Source: Heyndrickxia sp050281185
Lineage (GTDB): Bacteria > Bacillota > Bacilli > Bacillales > Bacillaceae_C
Reading direction: 5' to 3'
NCBI RefSeq assembly: GCF_050281185.1
Contig: NZ_JBNNWS010000003.1
Location: forward strand, 258,916 to 322,915
Length of the DNA: 64,000 nucleotides
Positions 35,659-43,703 of this stretch are shown here, in pieces. The notes under the pieces were generated by a model that ran no database searches, was not told where the DNA came from, and saw only the letters and a program-made list of their open reading frames with translations. Numbering within the stretch: the first letter of the stretch is position 1; every line of letters starts with the position of its first letter. Made by a program: the position numbers and the translations under genes.

Positions 35659-35670
35659 GAGGAATGAAAA

Positions 35671-35895
35671 ATGCAAAAAACATTAGAAGTGATGGGGCAG
35701 GTTTGCCCATTCCCGTTGGTAGAAGCTAAGAAAGTTTTTGAAGAAATTGATTCAGGTGACGAATTGGTCATTAAGTTTGATTGCACACAAGCAACTGAAA
35801 GTCTCCCACGCTGGGCTGCAGAAGCCGGTCATGCAGTGACTAACTTTGAGCAAATTGGTGAAGCTGCATGGACGATCACAGTCAAAAAGAAATGA
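35671..35895 (+). CDS. tsuB: TusA-family sulfurtransferase, TsuB-like (YeeD)
   Basis: The 74-residue protein carries the CPxP motif (VCPFPLVEAKK, catalytic Cys12) of TusA/YeeD carriers. It should accept sulfur from imported thiosulfate and pass it into cysteine or sulfur-relay metabolism. AGGAGG precedes its ATG, and it forms an operon with tsuA. Confidence 0.88.
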   Translation: MQKTLEVMGQVCPFPLVEAKKVFEEIDSGDELVIKFDCTQATESLPRWAAEAGHAVTNFEQIGEAAWTITVKKK

Positions 35896-35916
35896 TTTGG
35901 ATATAATAAATTTCAT

Positions 35917-35953
35917 GAAAGGCTGTCTTAAAAATATTTGAGGCAGCCTTTTT
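35917..35953 (+). terminator. Terminator of tsuA-tsuB
   Basis: AAAGGCTGTCT and GAGGCAGCCTTT pair around an AT loop and are followed by TTT. Confidence 0.8.
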
Positions 35954-35972
35954 AATGGCTTTTAGGTGTCTC

Positions 35973-36449
35973 TCAATCTATTATCGGTATTAAAATTTCA
36001 ACTTTTTCTTCCTCAACATTTTCTTCAAAATAATAAATCTCTATCGGAAAAGAATGATCAAACCATTTTTGTTTATAGTTATTTTGTTTCATCCATTCAA
36101 ATAGCTTTGGATGCCCTTGATCTATCGTTTTATTTGAACAGCTAATCATTGCATAGGTAGTTAAAGGGAGATTGATTCCTATCATTCCCTCTGGAATATT
36201 GGTTATTTCGTTAACTTCAAGACAAGCAAAATAAGTTGCAACGATTCCATTACACATGTAAGGACTGAACATAATTTCTTTATTGCAACTATTAACAATT
36301 TCGTCTCTTCTCTTTTCAAATTCTAGCTGGATTTTGATTGCGGCATCTGGAAACGATTGAGGAAAATTTGCGGTTATACTTTGTCCAATTAACTTATAAT
36401 CCTTTTTGACAATTTTACATTCAAAAGTAGCGATTGAACTGTGAATCAT
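35973..36449 (-). CDS. GyrI-like / AraC effector-binding domain protein
   Basis: The 158-residue protein begins with the pattern of GyrI-like small-molecule-binding domains (ATFECKIVKKDYKLIGQS) and ends with HPKLFEWMKQNNYKQ...FPIEIYYFE. It has no DNA-binding part, so it is a stand-alone ligand-binding protein. Related proteins bind hydrophobic or cationic compounds. It has no operon partner. Confidence 0.7.
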   Translation of the reverse strand: MIHSSIATFECKIVKKDYKLIGQSITANFPQSFPDAAIKIQLEFEKRRDEIVNSCNKEIMFSPYMCNGIVATYFACLEVNEITNIPEGMIGINLPLTTYAMISCSNKTIDQGHPKLFEWMKQNNYKQKWFDHSFPIEIYYFEENVEEEKVEILIPIID

Positions 36450-36629
36450 TGAATAAAAACCTCCTTCAATTTAATCAAAAACAAAACATACGTTCTACAA
36501 AAGGATAACATAAAGTAAATAAAAACACCACAATTTATTCAGAAAATTTAGTGAAAACGAACAATAGAACAGTCCCATATCTGTATACCTCTAACTTTAA
36601 TGAGACATAGAACCGAACCTGTAGTCCGT

Positions 36630-36656
36630 GGGACAAGGGACCTGTCCCCTCGTCCC
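36630..36656. repeat. REP-like palindrome near the stop of the RRNPP-like regulator
   Basis: GGGACAAGGGACCTGTCCCC then TCGTCCC, 11 bp before the stop codon of the minus-strand regulator. An extra CTCGTCCCTA follows. Confidence 0.85.
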
Positions 36657-36667
36657 TACCCTCGTCC

Positions 36668-37909
36668 CTATACAAAATAATCCTTTTGGCGGTATTTTTC
36701 TACGAGAAATTTTGCGTAGGTATTTGCTTCTGCGGTATTTCCTTTTTCCATATGATAGTCGAATAGCTTAATTGAGTAGTGTTCGATTAGGAGAACAAGG
36801 CCCATTTTCTTAAAATAAGGAAATACTTCTTTTTCTAGGTATTGGTAGTACTCCTCTTTGTTGTTTTTAAGGTTATATTTATGTAAATGGAAGAAATGTT
36901 TAAATGTTGTTTCGTTTATTTTTTCAGAAAGAGAGATGCCCTTTTCGGCAAGCTGAAGCAGTTCTTCAGTTGATTTCAAGCCTTGTCTCGTTGCTGAATT
37001 TATATATCCTTCTAAGGATCCTAAATAATAAGATGTTTCAGGATCTCGTGAGTCCATAGATTGCTCGTAATATTCACAAGCTTTTTCAAAATCTCCTTTA
37101 CGAACTTGCTGGTATGCAAGATTGTGGATCAGCATCGATCTTTGATGCTTTAATCCGAGATTTTCGGTCATTTCGATTAATCTTTGGTATTCAGATTCCT
37201 TTGGATGGTAGTACTCGTCCTGTTCCACTTGGATCAACATGAGCATCTCTGCTTCAATGATTCTAGTAAAAATTCGTTCCTCTGTAAAAAAACGAAGAGA
37301 CTTTTCTGCGTAGTAATATGCAAGAACTCGTGAATTTAGAGAATGATAGGCAAAAGCTAAATGATAATAGTATTCTTGATTGTTATAATAGGTTGGATCG
37401 ATTTCATGTAAAAAAGAAATGGACACATCCGTTTCCTTTTTTAATAGTCCATGTATTCCTTTAATATGAAGCAGCATGTTTTTGTCATATGGTGAGAGGT
37501 CAAGCCATCTGTCCATTTCACCAATGAGGGAATCGACATATTGATCCTCTCCTATTAATAAATAATATCTAGTAAGTATAAGCGTATAGGAACGATAGAT
37601 ATCCGGCATATGCAGAAGCGGAACGGTCTCCAATTGTTTCTTTATACTCTCAGCCTTTGAGTTTAGTTTCATAATGATTGCTTCATGCCACTTTTTTAAA
37701 AGGGAATCTAATCCTAAGTAAGTTTCAATTTCTGATTTCATATCAATGCCGAGCCGCTTGGCCAACAGCTCAATCGTTTCCTTTGAAACTTCTGTTAATC
37801 CTCGTTCAATCTTACTTATATGGGTACTCGAGCAGATGCCGCTTCCTAAATCTTTTTGCATCATATTTTGACGCTCGCGGTAGAATTTGATGATTTTTCC
37901 TTCTAGCAT
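36668..37909 (-). CDS. RRNPP-like regulator: XRE HTH with TPR repeats
   Basis: The 413-residue protein has an N-terminal XRE helix-turn-helix (about 5-60: GKIIKFYRERQNMMQKDLG...STHISKIERGLTEVSKETIELL). A long all-helical region with TPR-like repeats follows (about 100-400, for example YYHLAFAYHSLNSRVLAYYYAEKSL and HNLAYQQVRKGDFEKACEYYEQ). This is the layout of PlcR, NprR and AimR-like peptide-responsive regulators. It is divergent from a secreted subtilase, as PlcR/NprR-type regulators often are. No clear signal-peptide gene is found next to it, so peptide control is an inference. Classification as a Rap-like cytoplasmic TPR protein is excluded by the HTH. Confidence 0.8.
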   Translation of the reverse strand: MLEGKIIKFYRERQNMMQKDLGSGICSSTHISKIERGLTEVSKETIELLAKRLGIDMKSEIETYLGLDSLLKKWHEAIIMKLNSKAESIKKQLETVPLLHMPDIYRSYTLILTRYYLLIGEDQYVDSLIGEMDRWLDLSPYDKNMLLHIKGIHGLLKKETDVSISFLHEIDPTYYNNQEYYYHLAFAYHSLNSRVLAYYYAEKSLRFFTEERIFTRIIEAEMLMLIQVEQDEYYHPKESEYQRLIEMTENLGLKHQRSMLIHNLAYQQVRKGDFEKACEYYEQSMDSRDPETSYYLGSLEGYINSATRQGLKSTEELLQLAEKGISLSEKINETTFKHFFHLHKYNLKNNKEEYYQYLEKEVFPYFKKMGLVLLIEHYSIKLFDYHMEKGNTAEANTYAKFLVEKYRQKDYFV

Positions 37910-37989
37910 GGTGATCCCCTCTCTTCAACTCGCAAATTTAATATATCCATTCTTATTTTGATTTAGAAAACCCCAATTCAAATAAATAG

Positions 37990-38074
37990 ATTTGAGTCTC
38001 TTCGACTAAATCCATCAAAAAAAATTGCTTATTTTCAATCTCTTTTTGTAAATGATAGGTTAAAAGTACCTATC
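37990..38074. promoter_or_regulatory. Palindromes in the regulator/subtilase divergent region
   Basis: GATAGGT (38054-38060) and ACCTATC (38068-38074) form a perfect 7-bp inverted repeat with a 7-bp spacer. A weaker one, GATTTGAGTC/GACTAAATC, lies at 37990-38013. They are candidate operators for the neighbouring XRE-TPR regulator; neither is the PlcR box. Confidence 0.5.
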
Positions 38075-38190
38075 CGAAACCCCGATTGCTATCTAATAGA
38101 ATTGTTAATATCATTATTATATTAATCTTTCAAATATTTAGAAAGGGATATGCTTACGTTTATCAATTAAAAAACGAAAGTGGGGAGCAT

Positions 38191-41100
38191 ATGAAAATTC
38201 AATCTTTTCTTAAACGAACTGCGGCTATTACTCTTTCTGCAGGGCTGCTGTTTTCATCGGCACATACACCATTTGTCACATATTCAAATGCGGCCGACCT
38301 AAAAGCTGAGGATATCCTTTCTTCGCTGACAAGTGAACAGCGAGAAGCATTGAAGCAGCTAGAGATGACAGATAACTACGGTTTGCAAGGTTTTAAAAAG
38401 GCTGAGTTGAAAGAGGATAAAAATATCTCGGTCATCGTTCAGTTTCAATCAAAACCAGGTAAAGTTGCTGTCTTAGAGGCGAATGTAAAAGGAAATAAGC
38501 TTACTAAAAAACAAGCGGATGATCAGGTAGAAAAGGAGCATACTCAATTTAAAAAAGATATCCAATCCATTCTTTCATCTACTAATCTTAAAAACAAGAA
38601 GCTAAATCATAATATCACTAAGACCTATAAAACTGTTTTTAACGGGGTAGCGATGAAGCTTCCAGCGAATCAGGTAGAACAGCTTTTACAATCTGAAGTA
38701 GTAAAAGCAGTATATAAAGATGTAGAATTTAAGGTCGATCCGATCGCTATGGGAGAGAAAACGACTGCTGGAACATCTGTTGAAAGTATTCCCTATTTAA
38801 AAATTGACCAACTTCACAAAGAAGGCATTACTGGTAAAGGGATTAAAATTGGGATCATTGATACAGGTATTGATTACAACCACCCAGATTTAAAAGGTGT
38901 CTATAAGGGCGGATACGATTTCGTAGATAAAGATAATGATCCAATGGAGACAACGTACAAGGATTGGCAGGATTCTAAACAACCAGAATTTAGCGGGTAC
39001 GGATCTTCCTATTATACCTCCCACGGAACACATGTTGCTGGTACAATTGCTGGACAAGCTACTAATGAAGATGTATCTGTCGAAGGTGTCGCTCCTGATG
39101 CTGAAATATATGCTTATCGTGTCTTAGGGCCATACGGATCTGGAACTTCTGAAGATGTCATCGCTGGAATTGAAAAAGCAGTGAACGACGGCATGGATGT
39201 CATTAACCTTTCCCTTGGAGCAGACATCAATGACCCCTATTATCCGACAAGTACAGCCATTAACTATGCTGTTTTAAACGATGTAACTGCAGTCGTCGCA
39301 GCTGGAAATGCTGGACCAGAGGCATATACGCTTGGATCACCTGGCTCTGCAGCTCTTGCTTTAACAGTAGGTGCAAGTGATGTTCCGATGGCAGTCTCAA
39401 CATTTAATGGAAAAATCGGAAATAAGAATTCTATTGAACTAGTAAGTATGGCGCGCCACTATGCAGACAAGTTGAAAGAGCTTGATGGAAAATCCTATGA
39501 GACTGTGGATGCTGGTTTAGGAAGAACCTCTGATTATACTGGCAAGGATGTTAAAGGAAAAATTGCTCTCGTCGCACGAGGAGATATCACGTTAGCGGAA
39601 AAAGTCAGCAATGCGAAACAAAACGGAGCGGCAGCAGTTCTTCTCTATAACAATGTTGAAGGACAAATCGATGCAAATCTTGGTGAATCTGTTGACTTTA
39701 TTCCCACCTTTTCTTTAACAAAAGAAGCAGGCGAAACGATCAAAACTCAAATTCTAACAGGTGAAACGAAATTTACATTTTCCAATTATGCGGAAAAACA
39801 AACAGAAGGTGACCACTTAGCATATTTTAGTTCAAGAGGTCCTGCAAGACAAACTTATGATATGAAACCTGAAGTAACCGCACCAGGTGTAAGTGTTCTT
39901 TCAACTGTACCTTCTTATATGGTGGATCCTCAACATCAAGATAATTACCAATATGCGTATTCTCGATATTCAGGAACATCTATGGCTACTCCTTTTACAG
40001 CCGGGGTTGCTGCATTAATGCTGCAAGCAAATCCAGAGCTACATCCAGAAGAGATAAAAACGGTTCTAATGAATACGGCAGATCCTCTCAATGGAAATTA
40101 TAGTGTATTTGAAGTAGGTGCCGGAAGAGTTGACCCATATCAAGCTGTGCATAATGGAACAAGCTTCAAAATTAATGATAATACATTTATTCCGGGTGTT
40201 GAGAAATTAGTTAAGGTAAAAGAATTAACAGGTGGACTAAGCTTTGATGTTCATTATGTAGATAAAAAGCTAAATGTAAAAAAAGAAATTACCGTTGAAA
40301 ATCATGAAAAGGAAAATAAAACATTTAATGTCTCTATTAATGAGTCGAAGGGCTCTACTGGCTTGAAGGAAAATGGGATTGAGCTAGATATTCCAAACCA
40401 AATTACTGTTAAAGGTAAAAACACTAGTAAAGTGGATGCAAGACTGCGTACTCCGAAAAAAGTGAAGGATGGAATTTACGAGGGCTATATTACATTAACA
40501 AACAAAGCGAAAACATCAGAGCAATACCGAATTCCTTTTAGTTTCCGAACTATGGAAGATGGGTTTAATAAGGTTGAGATACTGAATCCTTCTTATTCCC
40601 CAACCCATTTAAACCAAAGTGCATGGAGTCCTTATCGCGACCCATTTGTATTTAGCCAATTTAACCTGCGTGCACCAATGGAAAAAATGGATGTCGTTCT
40701 TCAAGATGCTAAAACAGGTAAGGACCTCGGACTCGTGGGAACGATTAATTTAGAAGATGCTTACGACAATGTGGATTATGGTTTATTTGCATTTATTGGA
40801 CAATACTATCAGTTTACCGGAAATTCAAAACAACCAATTTCCCAAGATGTCAGCTATGCCCAACCAGGTCATTACAAATTGAAATTTATCGGCACAGGCG
40901 GCTCTGGGAAAGTAATTACAGAAACACAGCATTTGTTCGTCGATATTGATCCACCAAGTTTTAAAAGCTCGTTAGATGGAAATTCTCCATTTATTGAATA
41001 TAAACCGGGTCAAGAAACATACCCATTTGAGATTCAAATCACAGATCCAACCGTTGACGAACTAAAAAAAGCGGGAGTAAATATCGATCAATCATCGAAC

Positions 41101-42261
41101 TCGATGGTTTATTACTGGGGTGAATGGCCTTTCCCTTCTTCACCAATCCCAATGGATCAAGAAGGAAAGTTTGTCGAAGAAATCGCTATGGATGAATCTA
41201 TCCCAGCACTTCCATTCCGTATGGATGGTTATGATATGGCAGGAAACGAAATAACAAAGGAATACTTATTTGTTAAAGAAGGTACACCGGTTACTTATGC
41301 TACGAGCGATACTACTTTTGCTAAAACTGGTGAAACGGTGAAAGCGAAAATCGTTTTAGACAACTTGAAAGACGTAAATAAAGCAGTATGGACCTTCGGG
41401 GATTATTATGGAATGAAGACAGTGCAGCTAGTAGATGCTAAGCTTACTGATCAGTTCTCAGACAATGCCACAATCGATGTCAAAGGTGATAATGTAACCG
41501 TTCAGTTTAAACAACCGAGTGGAACATTTGATCATACGGCTGTAGCAGAGGTTACTTTAAAGGTACAGGACAAAGATTTTTACGCATTCGGAAAAATCGA
41601 TCCGACCGTAAGTGTAACCAATGCAAATAATGAGAAAATTAACGTTTTAAACGGAAGCTATACTTTTAAAGTTTCTCCGCAATTTGCTCAAGCAAATGGC
41701 TATATAACTCCAGAAGGATTTTATGTAGGCGATCGTGAAAACGGTGGTGGATACATTGATAAAAAAGATTGGGCTAAGTCGGGGGTGACTGTAAAGATTA
41801 TCGATTCAAAAGGAACAGAATTTGATGGCACTTCTTCTATAAATGATAGTGGACAATATAAATTTAACATGCTGCCATTAAGCAAAGATTTATTCACAGT
41901 TGAAATGAAGGTTCCAGGCCATTTCTTAACGAAGAGTAAGGTAAAAATCAGTTATGAACATAATGGTCAATTATTTGGAAGAAGTCAATTCATTTCTGCG
42001 CTTGACATCATAGCTGGTGATGTTAACCAAGACGGGGTCATCGATATCCTTGACGCGATCGAAATTCAGAAAGCATGGAAAACAAACAACCGTGCAGCCG
42101 ACATCAACTTTGATGGAGTCGTCGATGAAAAAGATATGGAGTATGTAATCAAAAATTACCAAAAACAAAACAAAAATATCGACAACCCACCAAAACCACA
42201 AACGAAATACAAAGGCAAAACTCTAGAAACCATTCTAGCTGAGCTGGGCATGAAGCCATAA
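38191..42261 (+). CDS. Large secreted subtilisin-like protease with PA and dockerin-like domains
   Basis: The 1356-residue protein starts with a Sec signal peptide (KRTAAITLSAGLLFSSAHT...). An I9-type propeptide follows (about 70-190), then the S8 catalytic domain with Asp224 (GIIDTGIDYNHPDLKG), His278 (HGTHVAGT) and Ser597 (GTSMATPFTAG). A PA insertion lies at about 410-520 (KGKIALVARGDITLAEKV). It resembles Vpr but is about 550 residues longer. The C-terminal part has Fn3-like beta regions and a dockerin type I-like pair of calcium loops (GDVNQDGVID, 1276-1285; DINFDGVVDEKD). I start at ATG 38191 (GGGGAG upstream); the earlier ATG at 38086 gives no signal peptide. Likely role: extracellular protein degradation. 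Confidence 0.9.
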   Translation: MKIQSFLKRTAAITLSAGLLFSSAHTPFVTYSNAADLKAEDILSSLTSEQREALKQLEMTDNYGLQGFKKAELKEDKNISVIVQFQSKPGKVAVLEANVKGNKLTKKQADDQVEKEHTQFKKDIQSILSSTNLKNKKLNHNITKTYKTVFNGVAMKLPANQVEQLLQSEVVKAVYKDVEFKVDPIAMGEKTTAGTSVESIPYLKIDQLHKEGITGKGIKIGIIDTGIDYNHPDLKGVYKGGYDFVDKDNDPMETTYKDWQDSKQPEFSGYGSSYYTSHGTHVAGTIAGQATNEDVSVEGVAPDAEIYAYRVLGPYGSGTSEDVIAGIEKAVNDGMDVINLSLGADINDPYYPTSTAINYAVLNDVTAVVAAGNAGPEAYTLGSPGSAALALTVGASDVPMAVSTFNGKIGNKNSIELVSMARHYADKLKELDGKSYETVDAGLGRTSDYTGKDVKGKIALVARGDITLAEKVSNAKQNGAAAVLLYNNVEGQIDANLGESVDFIPTFSLTKEAGETIKTQILTGETKFTFSNYAEKQTEGDHLAYFSSRGPARQTYDMKPEVTAPGVSVLSTVPSYMVDPQHQDNYQYAYSRYSGTSMATPFTAGVAALMLQANPELHPEEIKTVLMNTADPLNGNYSVFEVGAGRVDPYQAVHNGTSFKINDNTFIPGVEKLVKVKELTGGLSFDVHYVDKKLNVKKEITVENHEKENKTFNVSINESKGSTGLKENGIELDIPNQITVKGKNTSKVDARLRTPKKVKDGIYEGYITLTNKAKTSEQYRIPFSFRTMEDGFNKVEILNPSYSPTHLNQSAWSPYRDPFVFSQFNLRAPMEKMDVVLQDAKTGKDLGLVGTINLEDAYDNVDYGLFAFIGQYYQFTGNSKQPISQDVSYAQPGHYKLKFIGTGGSGKVITETQHLFVDIDPPSFKSSLDGNSPFIEYKPGQETYPFEIQITDPTVDELKKAGVNIDQSSNSMVYYWGEWPFPSSPIPMDQEGKFVEEIAMDESIPALPFRMDGYDMAGNEITKEYLFVKEGTPVTYATSDTTFAKTGETVKAKIVLDNLKDVNKAVWTFGDYYGMKTVQLVDAKLTDQFSDNATIDVKGDNVTVQFKQPSGTFDHTAVAEVTLKVQDKDFYAFGKIDPTVSVTNANNEKINVLNGSYTFKVSPQFAQANGYITPEGFYVGDRENGGGYIDKKDWAKSGVTVKIIDSKGTEFDGTSSINDSGQYKFNMLPLSKDLFTVEMKVPGHFLTKSKVKISYEHNGQLFGRSQFISALDIIAGDVNQDGVIDILDAIEIQKAWKTNNRAADINFDGVVDEKDMEYVIKNYQKQNKNIDNPPKPQTKYKGKTLETILAELGMKP

Positions 42262-42263
42262 CC

Positions 42264-42290
42264 GGGACGCGGGGTCTGGTCCCTTGTCCC
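42264..42290. repeat. REP-like palindrome after the subtilase stop
   Basis: GGGACGCGGGGTCTGGTCCC then TTGTCCC, 2 bp after the stop codon. Confidence 0.9.
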
Positions 42291-42365
42291 ACTCTCATTG
42301 AAGAATAAGGGCTCAACTAAATGAGAACTGCTTGGCGGAATTCAAAGGTTGGGCCAAAATAGAAG

Positions 42366-42392
42366 AAATCGGCGAGTAAGCCGATTTTTTTT
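42366..42392 (+). terminator. Terminator of the subtilase gene
   Basis: AATCGGC-GAGTAA-GCCGATT followed by eight T's. Confidence 0.9.
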
Positions 42393-42407
42393 AATTTCAT
42401 AGCCACT

Positions 42408-42519
42408 GGGACAAGGGGTCAGGTTTTTTGTCCCACTTATATACTATAGTTAGCAAAATCATTATCCGAAGAGAACCATGATACAGGGCCACGGGATGCA
42501 GGACCTGACCCCGAGTCCC
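42408..42519. repeat. Two further REP-like palindromes
   Basis: Units at 42408-42434 (GGGACAAGGGGTCAGG..., right half partly replaced by T's) and 42493-42519 (GGGATGCAGGACCTGACCCC...GTCCC). Confidence 0.8.
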
Positions 42520-42594
42520 TGCATTCAAATCCGCCCAAACCATTTATTTTTTTTTGAATACCATTTAATAAGTGGGATGTAAAGGAGGGGAATT

Positions 42595-42798
42595 ATGTCT
42601 AATCAAAAACGTGAAAAAGTCATTCATGTTGATAAATTAATCATACACGCTAAGGAGGTTGAGATTATTCAGGAGCACCATGCTCCAACTCAACCAGAGA
42701 GAAGAAATCCGTGGGACTTCTTTATGAGACGGCCACCAATAACTCAAGAGAATATAGAAGTATCCTCCAGGAACACTTCTGGAGAACAAAGGGAATAA
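42595..42798 (+). CDS. Small conserved-looking hypothetical protein (67 residues)
   Basis: The frame follows a good AAGGAGGGG site. It reads REKVIHVDKLIIHAKEVEII then a proline- and arginine-rich part with the motif RRNPWDFF. There is no signal peptide or membrane helix. The pattern 'KVIHVD-L-I-A..V.....RR.PW.FF' looks like small Bacillaceae proteins of unknown function. A strong terminator follows. Confidence 0.6.
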   Translation: MSNQKREKVIHVDKLIIHAKEVEIIQEHHAPTQPERRNPWDFFMRRPPITQENIEVSSRNTSGEQRE

Positions 42799-42861
42799 AG
42801 GCAAAATGGAAAGTTAACCCTTGATGAATTAACAGGCGAACCTGTAAAGAAAAGTAAAGAC

Positions 42862-42920
42862 AATAAGATGCCCTGGGTGTTTCAGTTATTTTCTTACACC
42901 CCTTGGCATCTTATTTTTTT
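42862..42920 (+). terminator. Terminator after the small protein gene
   Basis: AATAAGATGCC pairs with GGCATCTTATT, and an inner GGTGT/ACACC stem is visible. TTTTTTT follows. It may also serve the converging SRPBCC gene. Confidence 0.85.
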
Positions 42921-42936
42921 GAATTAACAATCCTCT

Positions 42937-43410
42937 CTATTTAACTATCAAATTTGTTTTCTTATATTCTTCTTCAGCTACATTTTTGACTCTCTCACAA
43001 AATTTCATAACTACTTTATCACTTGCAAAAAATAAAAATAATTTAAGGAATGATTTCAACGGACGATTCGTGCAGGTATATTTAAACAGGGTTTTCTCTC
43101 GGTTGATTTGGCTTAGTTCATACAAAGCAGTAATCTCAAACATGTTTGCCAGTGAAAAGCCTACTTTTAATTTCTTTTTATCAGGAAAATTTTCATATTC
43201 CAATGTCTCAACTTCGTACTCCTGTGTACGTTTCCCCTCTTTATATTTTTGGAGATAGATACTTCCCACCCCTTCATCCGTCACTTTTATAGGTTTATAA
43301 TCGACAACTTGAGGCATAATTTTTTGCATATCCTCTATTGATCCATCTAACAATCCCCAAACTTGATCTATCGGTGTATCTATTGCTATTTCTTTTGACC
43401 ACGATTTCAT
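42937..43410 (-). CDS. SRPBCC-family protein
   Basis: The 157-residue protein has the START/Bet v1-like helix-grip pattern: an early KEIAIDTPIDQVWGLLDGSI, a middle beta-rich part, and a long C-terminal helix (FCERVKNVAEEEYKK). Family members bind hydrophobic ligands or act in polyketide-type chemistry. No partner gene indicates the ligand. It is monocistronic. Confidence 0.7.
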   Translation of the reverse strand: MKSWSKEIAIDTPIDQVWGLLDGSIEDMQKIMPQVVDYKPIKVTDEGVGSIYLQKYKEGKRTQEYEVETLEYENFPDKKKLKVGFSLANMFEITALYELSQINREKTLFKYTCTNRPLKSFLKLFLFFASDKVVMKFCERVKNVAEEEYKKTNLIVK

Positions 43411-43499
43411 CCCAACACCTCTTATATATTTGCATTATTTTTTTCTAAAAAATTTCTTCCTTAATAAGTATTCACCTTTGATTGCCTAATTCCTTTAAT

Positions 43500-43576
43500 G
43501 GGACAGAGGGTTCGGTCCTCTGTCCCAACATAAATCTAATCTATTAAGTGGGACATTGGACCAGACCCCTCGTCCC
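43500..43576. repeat. Two REP-like palindromes in opposite core orientation
   Basis: GGGACAGAGG-GTTCGGT-CCTCTGTCCC (43500-43526, perfect 10-bp arms) and GGGACATTGGACCAGACCCC...TCCC (43550-43576). Confidence 0.9.
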
Positions 43577-43660
43577 TTTCTGTAAATCTTGATATAATGC
43601 GTGTAGTGATAGATATTAAAACTGAATTTCTAGTTCGCAAGATGTAGATTATGAAGGACT

Positions 43661-43687
43661 GGGACAAGGGACCTGTCCCCCCGTCCC
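43661..43687. repeat. REP-like palindrome in the leader of the LevR-like gene
   Basis: GGGACAAGGGACCTGTCCCC then CCGTCCC. It ends 3 bp before the CGGAGG ribosome binding site, so as RNA structure it could affect translation. Confidence 0.85.
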
Positions 43688-43703
43688 ATCGGAGGTTTTA
43701 TAT

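Noticed and set aside
36495..36578. A 27-codon hydrophobic frame (MGLFYCSFSLNFLN...) downstream of the XRE-TPR regulator, as a possible signalling peptide
   Set aside because: Weak ribosome binding site and no basic signal-peptide start or processed C-terminal pheromone pattern; probably chance in AT-rich DNA.
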